Translations under genes and position numbers: made by a program | Notes under the pieces: model-generated | Databases searched by the model: none | What the model was told of the DNA's origin: nothing | Seen by the model: only the letters and a program-made list of their open reading frames with translations | Shown: positions 43,173 through 51,369 of the stretch, piece after piece | Layout: every line of letters starts with the position of its first letter | Numbering within the stretch: the first letter of the stretch is position 1 | Source: Antribacter gilvus | GTDB taxonomy: Bacteria > Actinomycetota > Actinomycetes > Actinomycetales > Cellulomonadaceae | Length of the DNA: 64,000 nucleotides | Assembly (NCBI RefSeq): GCF_003946865.1 | Contig: NZ_QXTH01000010.1 | Coordinates: forward strand, 62,001 to 126,000 | Direction of reading: 5' to 3'

Positions 43173-43922
43173 CTATCTCGCGGGGGGCTCCGGGAGGGGC
43201 TTTCCACCGGGTGCGACGTCGGCCGCGGGGCCCGCCTCGTTGCCCGCGGCCAGCCGCGCCTTCGCCGTGGCGGCGTACACATCCACGTACTCCTGGCCGG
43301 AGAGCTGGAGGATGGCGTACATGATCTCGTCGGTGACGGCCCGGAGGACGAACCGGTCCTCCTCCATGCCCTTGTAGCGGGAGAAGTCCAGCGGCTTCCC
43401 GACGATCGCGCCGAGCGGCATGAGCTTGGGGATCCGGCGCCCGATCGGCTGGGCCACGTCGGTGCCGACCATCACGATGGGGATCACCGGGGCGCCGGAC
43501 TCGAGCGCGAGCCGCGCCACGCCGGTCTTGCCGCGGTACAGGCGGCCGTCGGGGCTGCGGGTGCCCTCGGGATAGATGCCGAAGAGGCCGCCCTCGCGCA
43601 GCACGCGCAGGCCGGTCTCCAGCGCTGCCTCGCTGGCCCTGCCGCCCGTGCGGTCCACGGGGATGGTGCCGACGCCGCGCATGAAGCCCGCCACGATGCG
43701 GCCCTTGATGCCCGTGCCGGTGAAGTAGTCGGACTTGCCCAGGAACTTGACCTGCCGGTCGAGGAGGAGCGGCAGGATGAACGAGTCGATCACCGCGAGG
43801 TGGTTTCCGGCCAGGATCGCCGCCCCGGACTCGGGCACGTTCTCACCGCCCCGGACCCACGGGCGGTACGCCAGCCGGAGCAGCGGCCCGACCAGCACGT
43901 GCTTCATCACCCAGAAGAACAA
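43173..43922 (-). CDS. 1-acyl-sn-glycerol-3-phosphate acyltransferase (PlsC family)
   Basis: The protein has 249 residues if started at TTG 43922, seven bases after GGAGG, giving a LFFWVMKHVLVGPLLRLAYRPW opening like homologues. ATG 43907 is an alternative. The acyltransferase motifs are GNHLAVIDSF (HX4D), GTIPVDRTG, IYPEGTRSPDG and VIPIVMVGT. It would add the second acyl chain to lysophosphatidate at the membrane. The C-terminal 25 residues are Ala/Pro-rich. It is divergent from a membrane protein gene. Confidence 0.9.
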   Translation of the reverse strand: MFFWVMKHVLVGPLLRLAYRPWVRGGENVPESGAAILAGNHLAVIDSFILPLLLDRQVKFLGKSDYFTGTGIKGRIVAGFMRGVGTIPVDRTGGRASEAALETGLRVLREGGLFGIYPEGTRSPDGRLYRGKTGVARLALESGAPVIPIVMVGTDVAQPIGRRIPKLMPLGAIVGKPLDFSRYKGMEEDRFVLRAVTDEIMYAILQLSGQEYVDVYAATAKARLAAGNEAGPAADVAPGGKPLPEPPAR

Positions 43923-43975
43923 CTTTCCTCCTCCGACCCCCGCGCGGAGCCACGATCCGACTCTAGAGTGTGCGC

Positions 43976-44542
43976 ATGGCCGCATCGAACACGGACGACC
44001 GCGACGACGACCAGTCCCCGGACGGCTCGGGAGAGCTGCCCGACCACGACGTGGAAGCCCGCTGGGCGGACATCGTGGCGACGCTCGGCGACATCAGCCA
44101 GCCCGGTGACGACGACGGCGAGCGTCCCGCGCCCTCCGGCACAGAGCCTGGCAGCACATCTGCCAGTGCGCCCGGTGACGTCGCCGCGACGGACGACGCC
44201 TCCGCGCCGCCCGCCCGGATCGTACGGCCTGCCGGGCCGCGCGACTGGCCCGCCTCCGACGAGGTGGAGGCGCTCGAGGAGGTGGAGTCCCACTTCACCC
44301 CACCCGAGCCGCCGCCGCTCCTGTCGAAGGACCCGCTGCTCACGATGGCCTGGGGCTTCGTGGTGGGCATCCCGGTGCTCTCGCTCGCGACCGTGCTGGT
44401 CGTCTCGGCGTTCCCCTCCGTGCACATCCCGCCCCTGGCGGGGCAGATCGGCATCGGCCTGTTCGTGGCAGGTCTCGGCGTGCTGTTCTGGCGGATGCCG
44501 CACCACCGTGACGGAGACGACGGCCCTGGGGCCGTCGTCTGA
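43976..44542 (+). CDS. Acidic membrane protein, unknown function
   Basis: The protein has 188 residues from ATG 43976 (GTG 43970 also possible). The N-terminal 120 residues are acidic, Asp/Ser/Pro-rich and likely disordered, with a DVEARWADIVATLGDI helix. Two membrane helices follow (TMAWGFVVGIPVLSLATVLVVSAF and GQIGIGLFVAGLGVLFW). Similar two-helix proteins are common in Micrococcales without known function. The stop TGA falls inside a 13-base inverted-repeat arm. Confidence 0.72.
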   Translation: MAASNTDDRDDDQSPDGSGELPDHDVEARWADIVATLGDISQPGDDDGERPAPSGTEPGSTSASAPGDVAATDDASAPPARIVRPAGPRDWPASDEVEALEEVESHFTPPEPPPLLSKDPLLTMAWGFVVGIPVLSLATVLVVSAFPSVHIPPLAGQIGIGLFVAGLGVLFWRMPHHRDGDDGPGAVV

Positions 44543-44616
44543 GACCGGAACGCAGCGCAGGGTGAGGGCCGAGGAACGAGGCCCTCGCCCGGAGCGGAGT
44601 GCAGGTCTCAGACGAC
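44534..44616. terminator. Long inverted repeat after the membrane protein gene
   Basis: GTCGTCTGAGACC (44534-44546) is perfectly complementary to 44604-44616. Inside it GGTGAGGGCC (44561-44570) pairs with 44580-44589 apart from one base. The outer arm contains the TGA stop. An AAAAAA run follows at 44617-44622. A direct copy of GTCTGAGAC recurs at 44627-44635. Confidence 0.6.
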
Positions 44617-44643
44617 AAAAAACACAGTCTGAGACAGGACCGG

Positions 44644-44819
44644 CCCACAGACCAGACCCGCGGGCCTTGGCCTGAGACCAGGACCGGCCGGCAGACGAGA
44701 TCCGCGGGCCTTGGCCTGAAACCGGCCCGACCACAGACCAGATCCGCGGGCCGTCGCCTGAAACCAGTCAAGGCCCACAGACCAGATCCGCGGGCCGCAG
44801 CCTGAAACCAGCCCCTACC
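44644..44819. repeat. Four degenerate tandem repeats of about 44 bp
   Basis: Units start near 44646, 44690, 44732 and 44776. Each shares CAGACCAGATCCGCGGGCC (first copy has C for T; second has GACGAGATC), then a 3-base variable step and GCCTGAAACCAG, separated by 6-10 variable bases. They fill the gap between the membrane protein and glucokinase genes, which are convergent. No gene is credible here. The role is unknown. Confidence 0.8.
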
Positions 44820-44822
44820 CCC

Positions 44823-45767
44823 TCAGCGTCGTGCCAGGTCTGCCGCTCCGATGATCCCGGCCTCGTTCCCGTGGTGCGCCAGCTCGATGGCCGCGACCGG
44901 CCGGTGGCCCAGGGCGGAGAGCTGCGCCTCGTAGCCGCGGCGGACCGGGCCGAGCAGCAGCTCGCCGGCCGCGCCGACCCCACCGCCGATGACGACGAGC
45001 TCGAAGTCGAGCAGCGCGGCGACGGACGCGGCGCCCTCGCCGATCCAGCGACCGAGGGTGGCGAGCAGCTCGACGGCGAGCTCGTCGCCGTCCTGTGCAG
45101 CCTGCGTGACCTGCGGGCCGGTGATCTTCTCGGGGTCTCCCCCGGCGCCCTCGAGCAGGCGCGCCGCGCGGTCGGGCGAGGCGATGGCCGCGTGCTGCGC
45201 GTCGCGCACCAGGGCGGTCCCCGAGGCGTACTGCTCCCAGCAGCCCTCGTGGCCGCAGCCGCAGTAGTGGCCCTCGGGGACCACGCGCATGTGGCCCACC
45301 TCGGCGGCCATGCCCCACTTGCCGCGGACGAGCTCGCCGCCCACGACGATGGCGCCGCCCAGGCCGGTGCCGACGGTGAGCAGGAGCATGTCGGTCACCT
45401 CGCGCCCGGCGCCGAACCGGAACTCGGCCCAGCCGGCGGCGTTGGCGTCGTTCTCCACGACGATGGGGACGTCGACGTGGATCAGCTCGCCCACCTTGGC
45501 GGCGAGCGGGTACTCACGCCAGGCGATGTTGGGCGCGAACTGCACGGACGTGCGGTCGGGGCTGATGAACCCGGCGGCGGCGAGGCCGATCGCGCCGACC
45601 TTGTGCTCCTTGGCGAGCTCGTCCACGGCGTCGGCGATGGCGCGGTCGATCTGGGCCACGTCGTCGGCGTCGGTCTCCCGGCGCACCTGCGCCAGGATCT
45701 GCCCCTCCTCGTCCACCACGCCGACCGCGATCTTGGTGCCGCCGATGTCGACTCCGATGGCGTGCAT
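44823..45767 (-). CDS. glk: ROK-family glucokinase
   Basis: The protein has 314 residues from ATG 45767 (GAGG upstream). The ATP phosphate loop is GVDIGGTKIAVGVVD. The ROK signature includes VENDANAAGWAEFRFGAGR, with the catalytic Asp in ENDAN. The zinc site is GHYCGCGHEGCWEQYAS. It phosphorylates glucose in the cytosol and, in actinobacteria, often mediates glucose repression. The PPi-phosphofructokinase nearby belongs to the same pathway. Confidence 0.93.
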   Translation of the reverse strand: MHAIGVDIGGTKIAVGVVDEEGQILAQVRRETDADDVAQIDRAIADAVDELAKEHKVGAIGLAAAGFISPDRTSVQFAPNIAWREYPLAAKVGELIHVDVPIVVENDANAAGWAEFRFGAGREVTDMLLLTVGTGLGGAIVVGGELVRGKWGMAAEVGHMRVVPEGHYCGCGHEGCWEQYASGTALVRDAQHAAIASPDRAARLLEGAGGDPEKITGPQVTQAAQDGDELAVELLATLGRWIGEGAASVAALLDFELVVIGGGVGAAGELLLGPVRRGYEAQLSALGHRPVAAIELAHHGNEAGIIGAADLARR

Positions 45768-45992
45768 GCGTCCTCACGTTCTCTCGCTGCAGGGCGGCCG
45801 GGCCCGGAGGCGACCGCAGGGTGTTCGCGCCCGTGGACGCACGGCCCCAGCCTAACGACCGCCGGGACCGATGGGGCCATGGCACCCGGTTCGTGGACAG
45901 GCGCGACGGTCCGGTGTGCGGCTGCTCACACCGGAAGGGGGATTACCGGTATCTTTGCAGCCACGGTCAGTACTGCCACTGGAGTCAGACAC

Positions 45993-47822
45993 ATGGACGA
46001 GATCCTCAGCCCACAGCTCATCGAGCTGCCACCGACGTCGAACCTGAACGATGTGCTCGCGACGCGGGTCTCCGCCGGCGCGCACCGGCCGTTCGCCGAG
46101 GTGCCCGGCGCGAACGCGAGCGATCCGTGGTCGGTGGTGACGGCCGGCGAGTTCGACGCGCAGGTCGTCGCCGTGGCCAAGGGTCTCGTGGCGCGCGGGA
46201 TCCAGCCGGGCGACGCGGTGGGCATCATGTGCCGCACCCGGTACGAGTGGACGCTCCTCGACTTCGCCGCCTGGGCGGCGGGCGCTCTACCGATCCCCAT
46301 CTACGAGACGTCCAGCGCCGAGCAGGTGCAGTGGATCGTCAGCGACTCCGAGGTGAAGCTCCTGGTCACGGAGACCGCGGAGCACGCCGCGACGGTCGCC
46401 GAGGTGAGCGACCAGACCCCGAGCCTCCAGGACGTGCTCGTCATCGACGACGGCGCGATCGCGACGCTCACGGCCGACGGCGCGGACGTCACGGACGAGG
46501 AGATCGCCCGCCGCCGCGCCATCGCGAACCTCGACGACCTCGCGACGATCATCTACACGTCCGGCACCACGGGCCGCCCCAAGGGCGCCGAGCTGACGCA
46601 CGGCAACTTCGCGTCGCTCACCATCAACGCGATCGAGGTGAACCCGGAGGTGTTCGCCGAGGGCGGCCGCACGCTGCTCTTCATCCCCCTGGCGCACGTC
46701 TTCGCCCGGTTCGTCGAGGTGCTGGCGGTCGCCGGCGGCGTGGTCCTGGGCCACACGCCCGACACCAAGCAGCTCCTGCCCGACCTGGCCGCGTTCAAGC
46801 CCACGTTCATCCTCGCCGTGCCCCGCGTCTTCGAGAAGGTCTACAACTCGGCGGAGCAGTCCGCGGCAGCCGGCGGCAAGGTCAAGATCTTCCACTGGGC
46901 CGTGGCGACCGCGATCGCCTGGTCGCGCGCCCAGGACACCGACAAGGGCCCGGGGCTCTGGCTGAACGTCCAGCACAAGGTCGCAGACATCCTGGTCTAC
47001 TCCAAGCTCAAGGCGAAGCTGGGCGGGGCCGCGCGGCACGCGGTGTCCGGCGGCGGCCCGCTGGGCGAGCGCCTCGGCCACTTCTACCGCGGCCTGGGCC
47101 TCATGATCCTCGAGGGCTACGGCCTGACGGAGTCCACAGCGCCCACGTCGGTCAACCGGCCGGACGCCATCAAGGTCGGCTCCGTCGGCCTCCAGCTGCC
47201 CGGCTGCGGCGCGAAGATCGCCGAGGACGGCGAGATCCTCCTCAAGGGCATCCACATCTTCCGCGGCTACCACAACAACCCCGAGGCCACGGCCGAGTCG
47301 TTCACCGACGACGGCTGGTTCCGCACCGGCGACCTCGGCGTCCTGGACGACGACGGGTTCCTCACGATCACCGGCCGCAAGAAGGAGATCATCGTCACCG
47401 CGGGCGGCAAGAACGTGGCGCCGTCGGTCCTCGAGGACCGGATCCGCGCGCACGCGCTGGTCAGCCAGTGCGTCGTGGTGGGCGACAACAAGCCGTACAT
47501 CGCCGCTCTCGTCACCATCGACGAGGAGGGCCTGCCCGGCTGGCTGAACATGCACGGCAAGCCCGCCATGTCGGTCGACGAGGCCCGCAAGGACCCGGAC
47601 GTGCTCGCCGCGCTCGACCAGGCGGTCATCCGGGCGAACAAGGCCGTCTCCAAGGCGGAGTCGATCCGCAAGTTCACGGTCCTCGAGCAGGACCTCACGA
47701 TCGAGAACGGCTACCTCACGCCGAAGCAGAGCGTGCGCCGCTCGGTCTTCACCGCCGACTACGCGGGCGAGATCGAGCGCCTGTACTCGGACACCAACAA
47801 GGACTCCCTGCACCTGATCTAG
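45993..47822 (+). CDS. Long-chain fatty-acid-CoA ligase (FadD15-like)
   Basis: The protein has 609 residues from ATG 45993 with GGAG upstream. The adenylate-forming motifs are YTSGTTGRPKGAELTHGN (P-loop), GYGLTESTAP, GWFRTGDLG and GRKKEIIVTAGGKNV (with the A10-type Lys later). It would activate long-chain fatty acids to acyl-CoA through acyl-AMP. The FadD15 subgroup is suggested by the RPFAEVPG start and the long insertion before LGGAARHAVSGGGPL. A 52-base perfect palindrome follows the stop. Confidence 0.92.
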   Translation: MDEILSPQLIELPPTSNLNDVLATRVSAGAHRPFAEVPGANASDPWSVVTAGEFDAQVVAVAKGLVARGIQPGDAVGIMCRTRYEWTLLDFAAWAAGALPIPIYETSSAEQVQWIVSDSEVKLLVTETAEHAATVAEVSDQTPSLQDVLVIDDGAIATLTADGADVTDEEIARRRAIANLDDLATIIYTSGTTGRPKGAELTHGNFASLTINAIEVNPEVFAEGGRTLLFIPLAHVFARFVEVLAVAGGVVLGHTPDTKQLLPDLAAFKPTFILAVPRVFEKVYNSAEQSAAAGGKVKIFHWAVATAIAWSRAQDTDKGPGLWLNVQHKVADILVYSKLKAKLGGAARHAVSGGGPLGERLGHFYRGLGLMILEGYGLTESTAPTSVNRPDAIKVGSVGLQLPGCGAKIAEDGEILLKGIHIFRGYHNNPEATAESFTDDGWFRTGDLGVLDDDGFLTITGRKKEIIVTAGGKNVAPSVLEDRIRAHALVSQCVVVGDNKPYIAALVTIDEEGLPGWLNMHGKPAMSVDEARKDPDVLAALDQAVIRANKAVSKAESIRKFTVLEQDLTIENGYLTPKQSVRRSVFTADYAGEIERLYSDTNKDSLHLI

Positions 47823-47834
47823 CGAGAGGTTGCT

Positions 47835-47886
47835 CGACGACGGCTGTGGCCGCCTTCCGTACGGAAGGCGGCCACAGCCGTCGTCG
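47835..47886. terminator. 52-base perfect palindrome, bidirectional terminator
   Basis: Bases 47835-47860 are exactly complementary to 47861-47886, giving 26-base arms with no spacer. It lies 12 bases after the acyl-CoA ligase stop and 9 bases from the convergent permease stop. Confidence 0.88.
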
Positions 47887-47895
47887 GGCGCCGTG

Positions 47896-48804
47896 CTATT
47901 TGATGCCCGTCGTGGCGATGCCCTTGACCAGGTACTTCTGGCCCAGGAGGAACGCGATGAACAGCGGCAGCAGGGACACCACCGACATGGCGAACATGCC
48001 GCCGTAGTTGGAGCTGGACGACGAGTCCAGGAAGCCCCGGAGGGCGATCGACACGGGCCAGTTCTCCTCGCGGGTGAGGTAGAGCAGGGGGCCGAAGAAG
48101 TCGGACCAGGTCCAGATGAACGTGAAGATGGCGGTCGTCGCGAGCGCCGGGACCATGAGCGGCAGCACGATCTGGGCGAAGATCCGCAGGTGCCCTGCAC
48201 CGTCGATCCGGGCGGCCTCGTGCAGCTCCTTGGGCAGCCCGCGGATGAACTGGACCATGAGGAACACGAAGAAGGCGTCGGTCGCGAGGAACTTCGGCAC
48301 GATCAGCGGCAGCGGGGTGTTGATCCAGTCCAGCTGGGAGAAGATCACGTACTGGGGCACGAGGACCACGTGGACCGGCAGCATGATCGTGCCCAGCATG
48401 ACCGTGAAGTACAGCGTGCGGCCCGGGAACCGCAGCCGGGCGAACGCGTAGGCGGCCAGCGAGCACGAGATCAGGTTGCCCAGCACCGCGCCCAGCACCA
48501 GCACGCCCGAGTTGAGCAGGTACCGCGTGAACGGGTAGCGCTGGGCGTCCCACCCCTGGACGTAGTTCTCGGGCGTGAGGTTCGTGAACGCGAGCCCCAG
48601 GTTGTCGAAGATCATCTCGTTGGGCCGCAGCGACGCGACGACGAGCCAGATCAGCGGGTAGATCATCAGGCAGGACAGGGCCACCAGACCGATGTGCTTG
48701 AGCACGCTCACGGTGGTGCGGCGCCAGGCGTGCGGGCGGCGGGCCGGCGCGAGGCCCGCCGGGAGCGTCGCGGGGGCAGGGGAGACCGTCGTGGAAGTCA
48801 TCAT
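47896..48804 (-). CDS. ABC sugar transporter permease (MalG-type)
   Basis: The protein has 302 residues from ATG 48804, which overlaps the TGA of the other permease gene (TGATG). A second ATG follows directly. There are six membrane helices. The EAA loop is ELHEAARIDGAGHLRIFAQIVLPLMVP, the contact site for the ATPase. The last helix and GIATTGIK end are typical of CUT1 family inner-membrane subunits for oligosaccharides. No ATPase is encoded nearby, so a shared MsiK-type ATPase elsewhere is likely. Confidence 0.93.
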   Translation of the reverse strand: MMTSTTVSPAPATLPAGLAPARRPHAWRRTTVSVLKHIGLVALSCLMIYPLIWLVVASLRPNEMIFDNLGLAFTNLTPENYVQGWDAQRYPFTRYLLNSGVLVLGAVLGNLISCSLAAYAFARLRFPGRTLYFTVMLGTIMLPVHVVLVPQYVIFSQLDWINTPLPLIVPKFLATDAFFVFLMVQFIRGLPKELHEAARIDGAGHLRIFAQIVLPLMVPALATTAIFTFIWTWSDFFGPLLYLTREENWPVSIALRGFLDSSSSSNYGGMFAMSVVSLLPLFIAFLLGQKYLVKGIATTGIK

Positions 48805-49769
48805 CAGTCCTCGTAGAAGACCCAGTACTTGGACAGCCAGAAGTTGACGGCCGTGACGAGGCCGATCACCACCAGCAGGAACCAGGCCATCGCGGAGGCG
48901 TAGCCCATCTGGAACTTGGTGAAGCCGGTCTGGTAGAGGTACAGCGAGTAGAAGAGGGTCGAGTCCACCGGCCCGCCCGTGCCGCCGGACACGATGAACG
49001 CCTGCGTGAACGACTGGAACGCGAAGATGGTCTGCAGCACGAGGTTGAAGAACAGGATCGGCGTCAGCAGGGGCACCGTGATGGAGCGGAACCGCCGTAC
49101 GGGCGACGCGCCGTCCATCTGGGCGGCCTCGTAGAGGTCGCCGGGGATCTGGCGCAGTCCGGCCAGGAAGATCACCATCGGCGAGCCGAACGTCCACACG
49201 TGCAGGATCACGATGGTGCTCAGCGCGGTGTCCGGGTGGGAGATCCAGCCCGGGCCCTCGATCCCGAACAGCGCGAGGAGCTGGTTGACGAGGCCGGTCT
49301 GGCCGAAGACCTGCCGCCACAGGATCGCGACGGCGACGGAGCCGCCGAACAGCGACGGCAGGTAGAACACCGACCGGTACAGGGGCAGGCCGCGCATCCC
49401 CTTGTCGAGCAGCAGCGCGACCGCGAGCGCCAGCGCGAGCTGGAGCGGCACCGAGGTGACGACGTAGACGACCGTGACCTCGAGGGACTTGAGGAGGCGC
49501 GGGTCCTCGAACATCCGCGTGTAGTTCTCGAGGCCGATGAAAGCGGGGGCCGTGCGGGCGTTGCGCAGCAGGTGATAGTCGGTCAGCGAGAGGTAGAACG
49601 ACACGATCATGGGCCCGACGGTGAAGGCCACGAGGCCGACCAGCCAGGGCGCCAGGAAGAGGTATCCCTGCACCGCGTCGGGAAAGCGCTTGCGGAAGGG
49701 AAGTCCCTTCTCGCGGCGGGCGGAGCCGCTCTGACGTGCGACGGCACGGAGCTCGCCGATGCTGCTCAC
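48804..49769 (-). CDS. ABC sugar transporter permease (MalF-type)
   Basis: The protein has 321 residues from ATG 49769 (MSSIGELRAVARQ). There are six membrane helices (FLAPWLVGLVAFTVGPMIVSFYLSL onward). The EAA motif is DLYEAAQMDGASPVRRFRSITVPLLTP. It is the CUT1-type partner of the following permease. It is transcribed away from the binding protein gene, sharing a divergent control region with a candidate operator. Confidence 0.93.
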   Translation of the reverse strand: MSSIGELRAVARQSGSARREKGLPFRKRFPDAVQGYLFLAPWLVGLVAFTVGPMIVSFYLSLTDYHLLRNARTAPAFIGLENYTRMFEDPRLLKSLEVTVVYVVTSVPLQLALALAVALLLDKGMRGLPLYRSVFYLPSLFGGSVAVAILWRQVFGQTGLVNQLLALFGIEGPGWISHPDTALSTIVILHVWTFGSPMVIFLAGLRQIPGDLYEAAQMDGASPVRRFRSITVPLLTPILFFNLVLQTIFAFQSFTQAFIVSGGTGGPVDSTLFYSLYLYQTGFTKFQMGYASAMAWFLLVVIGLVTAVNFWLSKYWVFYED

Positions 49770-49853
49770 ACAGGTCCTCCTCGTCGAGGGTCGCCGCGAC
49801 AGTGCGGCGGTGCGGTGCGGGCCGGCGTCGTGTTAAACGATACCGGTCCGTTA

Positions 49854-49883
49854 TTGACACGATTCAACCACCCTGCCTACCTT
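49854..49883 (+). promoter_or_regulatory. Candidate promoter of the sugar-binding protein gene
   Basis: TTGACA (49854-49859) and TACCTT (49878-49883) are separated by 18 bases. The predicted start near 49890 places the operator-like palindrome 49912-49928 just inside the transcript. AACG-N9-CGTT (49836-49852) immediately precedes the -35. Confidence 0.5.
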
Positions 49884-49911
49884 ACGAACAAGCGGCAATT
49901 TCCGGACCTGA

Positions 49912-49928
49912 GAACGAAAGTTTCGTTC
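49912..49928. promoter_or_regulatory. Perfect palindrome GAACGAAAGTTTCGTTC, candidate LacI-type operator
   Basis: Eight-base perfect arms around one central G, 56 bases before the binding protein ATG. It lies in the divergent region of a sugar ABC transporter, the usual place for a LacI-family operator. The regulator is not encoded next to it. Confidence 0.6.
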
Positions 49929-49983
49929 GACGGTCCTGGATTTCCCCATGTCGCACACATGGTTTGTGAAGAGAGGCGCAACG

Positions 49984-51288
49984 ATGCGTATCCACCGATC
50001 CATTCCCCTGCGCGCGGCGGCGGTCGTCACCGTCGCCGCCCTCCTGGCCGCCTGTGGCGGCGCCGCCGAGGAGCCCGCCGACGAGGGCTCGCCGGAGGCC
50101 GTGACCCTCAAGCTCACCTGGTGGGGCTCCGACGCCCGGACCGCGATCATGAACGACGTGATCGCGAGCTTCCAGGAGGAGTACCCGCACATCACCGTCC
50201 AGGGCGAGCCGAGCGACTTCGACTCGTACTTCGACAAGGTCGCCACCGCCACCGCGGCCGGCGACGCTCCCGACGTCCTGTGCCTCGGCGGCGCCTACCC
50301 CCAGGAGTACGGCGCGGCAGGCGCCCTGCTGGACCTGAACTCCGTGCCCGAGGTCCTCGACACCTCGGCCTTCGCCGAGTCCACGCTCGTCTCGTCCACC
50401 GTGGACGGCACCGTCTACGGCCTCCCCACCGGGGGCAACGCGATCGGCGTCATCGCCAACACGCGCATCTTCTCCGAGGCGGGCGTCGAGCTGCCCGACG
50501 ACGAGTCCTGGACCTGGGAGGACTTCACCGACCTGGCCACCGAGATCTCCGAGAAGCACCCCGACGCCGAGACGTACGGCGTGGAGATGCGTATCCAGGA
50601 CATCCTCGGCGTGTACGCGGGCCAGCGCGGCGACGGCCTCTACGACTGGGACGGCAACCTCGCCGTCGAGAAGGACACGCTCGTGGACTTCTGGACCATG
50701 GAGACCGGGCTCATCGCCTCCGGCGCGCAGCCGTCCGCCGAGAAGACCGTCGAGCTGCAGAACGTGGGCCCCGAGCTGACGCTCATCGGCACCGGCAAGG
50801 CCGGCATGAGCTTCGCCTACTCGAACCTGCTCGGCACCTACGCCACCAGCTCCGGCGACGAGCTCGTCATCCTCAAGGTCCCCGGCGAGAACCAGTACGA
50901 CCACCCGGGCGCCACGGTTCTCCCCTCACAGTACTGGGGGATCTCCTCGCAGTCCGAGCACCCCGAGGAGTCGGCTCTCCTCGTCGACTACCTCGTCAAC
51001 GACGTCGAGGCCGGCAAGCTGATCCTCGCCGACCGCGGCCTGCCCTTCAACGCCGAGGTCTACGAGGGCATCAAGGACCTCCTCGACCCGGCCTCCGCCG
51101 CGGCGGGCGAGTACGTAACCGAGGTCACCGAGACCACCGAGCCCGCCCCGCCGCAGCCCGCGGGCGGGTCCGGACTCAACGACACCACGCAGCGGTTCGA
51201 GCAGCAGGTGATCTTCGGGCAGCTGTCGCCCGAGGAGGCGGCCGACCAGTGGATCGCCGAGATGGAGGCGGCCCTGGCGGCAGGCTGA
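49984..51288 (+). CDS. Extracellular sugar-binding lipoprotein of an ABC transporter
   Basis: The protein has 434 residues from ATG 49984. An upstream in-frame start at 49948 would spoil the signal peptide. Signal peptide with lipobox LLAAC is at about 16-20. The mature part is a family 1 solute-binding protein: VTLKLTWWGSDARTAIMNDVIASFQEEYPHITV, APDVLCLGG, GVIANTRIFSEAGVELPDDESWTWEDFTDLA, and a C-terminal PEEAADQWIAEM. It delivers sugars (probably oligosaccharides) to the divergent permeases. A terminator-like hairpin follows before the glycosidase genes. Confidence 0.93.
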   Translation: MRIHRSIPLRAAAVVTVAALLAACGGAAEEPADEGSPEAVTLKLTWWGSDARTAIMNDVIASFQEEYPHITVQGEPSDFDSYFDKVATATAAGDAPDVLCLGGAYPQEYGAAGALLDLNSVPEVLDTSAFAESTLVSSTVDGTVYGLPTGGNAIGVIANTRIFSEAGVELPDDESWTWEDFTDLATEISEKHPDAETYGVEMRIQDILGVYAGQRGDGLYDWDGNLAVEKDTLVDFWTMETGLIASGAQPSAEKTVELQNVGPELTLIGTGKAGMSFAYSNLLGTYATSSGDELVILKVPGENQYDHPGATVLPSQYWGISSQSEHPEESALLVDYLVNDVEAGKLILADRGLPFNAEVYEGIKDLLDPASAAAGEYVTEVTETTEPAPPQPAGGSGLNDTTQRFEQQVIFGQLSPEEAADQWIAEMEAALAAG

Positions 51289-51301
51289 CCAGCCTCGCTC
51301 T

Positions 51302-51339
51302 CCCCTCCGCCGAGACGCCCCCCGGTCTCGGCGGAGGGG
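51302..51339 (+). terminator. Hairpin between binding protein and glycosidase genes
   Basis: Perfect 15-base arms (51302-51316 and 51325-51339; CCCCTCCGCCGAGAC) with an 8-base loop. The next gene starts 30 bases later, so it may act as a partial terminator or mRNA end protector that keeps binding protein levels above the enzymes. Confidence 0.7.
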
Positions 51340-51369
51340 TTCACCGACCGACCAGACCGACAGGATCCC

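Larger units (their letters stand above)
49770..49983. promoter_or_regulatory. Divergent control region of the sugar ABC transporter
   Basis: This 214-base AT-richer interval separates the permease and binding protein genes. It holds the plus-strand promoter, AACG-N9-CGTT at 49836-49852 and the perfect operator-like palindrome at 49912-49928. A minus-strand promoter could not be assigned. Confidence 0.55.

Noticed and set aside
44599-44805. Small plus-strand open frame with repeated peptide in the 44-bp repeat region
   Set aside because: The repeated peptide simply reflects the DNA repeat. Starts lack a ribosome site and the opposite strand shows an equivalent artefact.
44644-44819. Possible CRISPR array
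   Set aside because: Only four imperfect units with 3-10 base variable parts. There are no uniform spacers of about 30 bases and no cas genes.
45768-45992. Search for a promoter or riboswitch in the 225-base gap before the acyl-CoA ligase gene
   Set aside because: A weak TATCTT at about 45950 has no -35 partner and no conserved RNA motif was seen.
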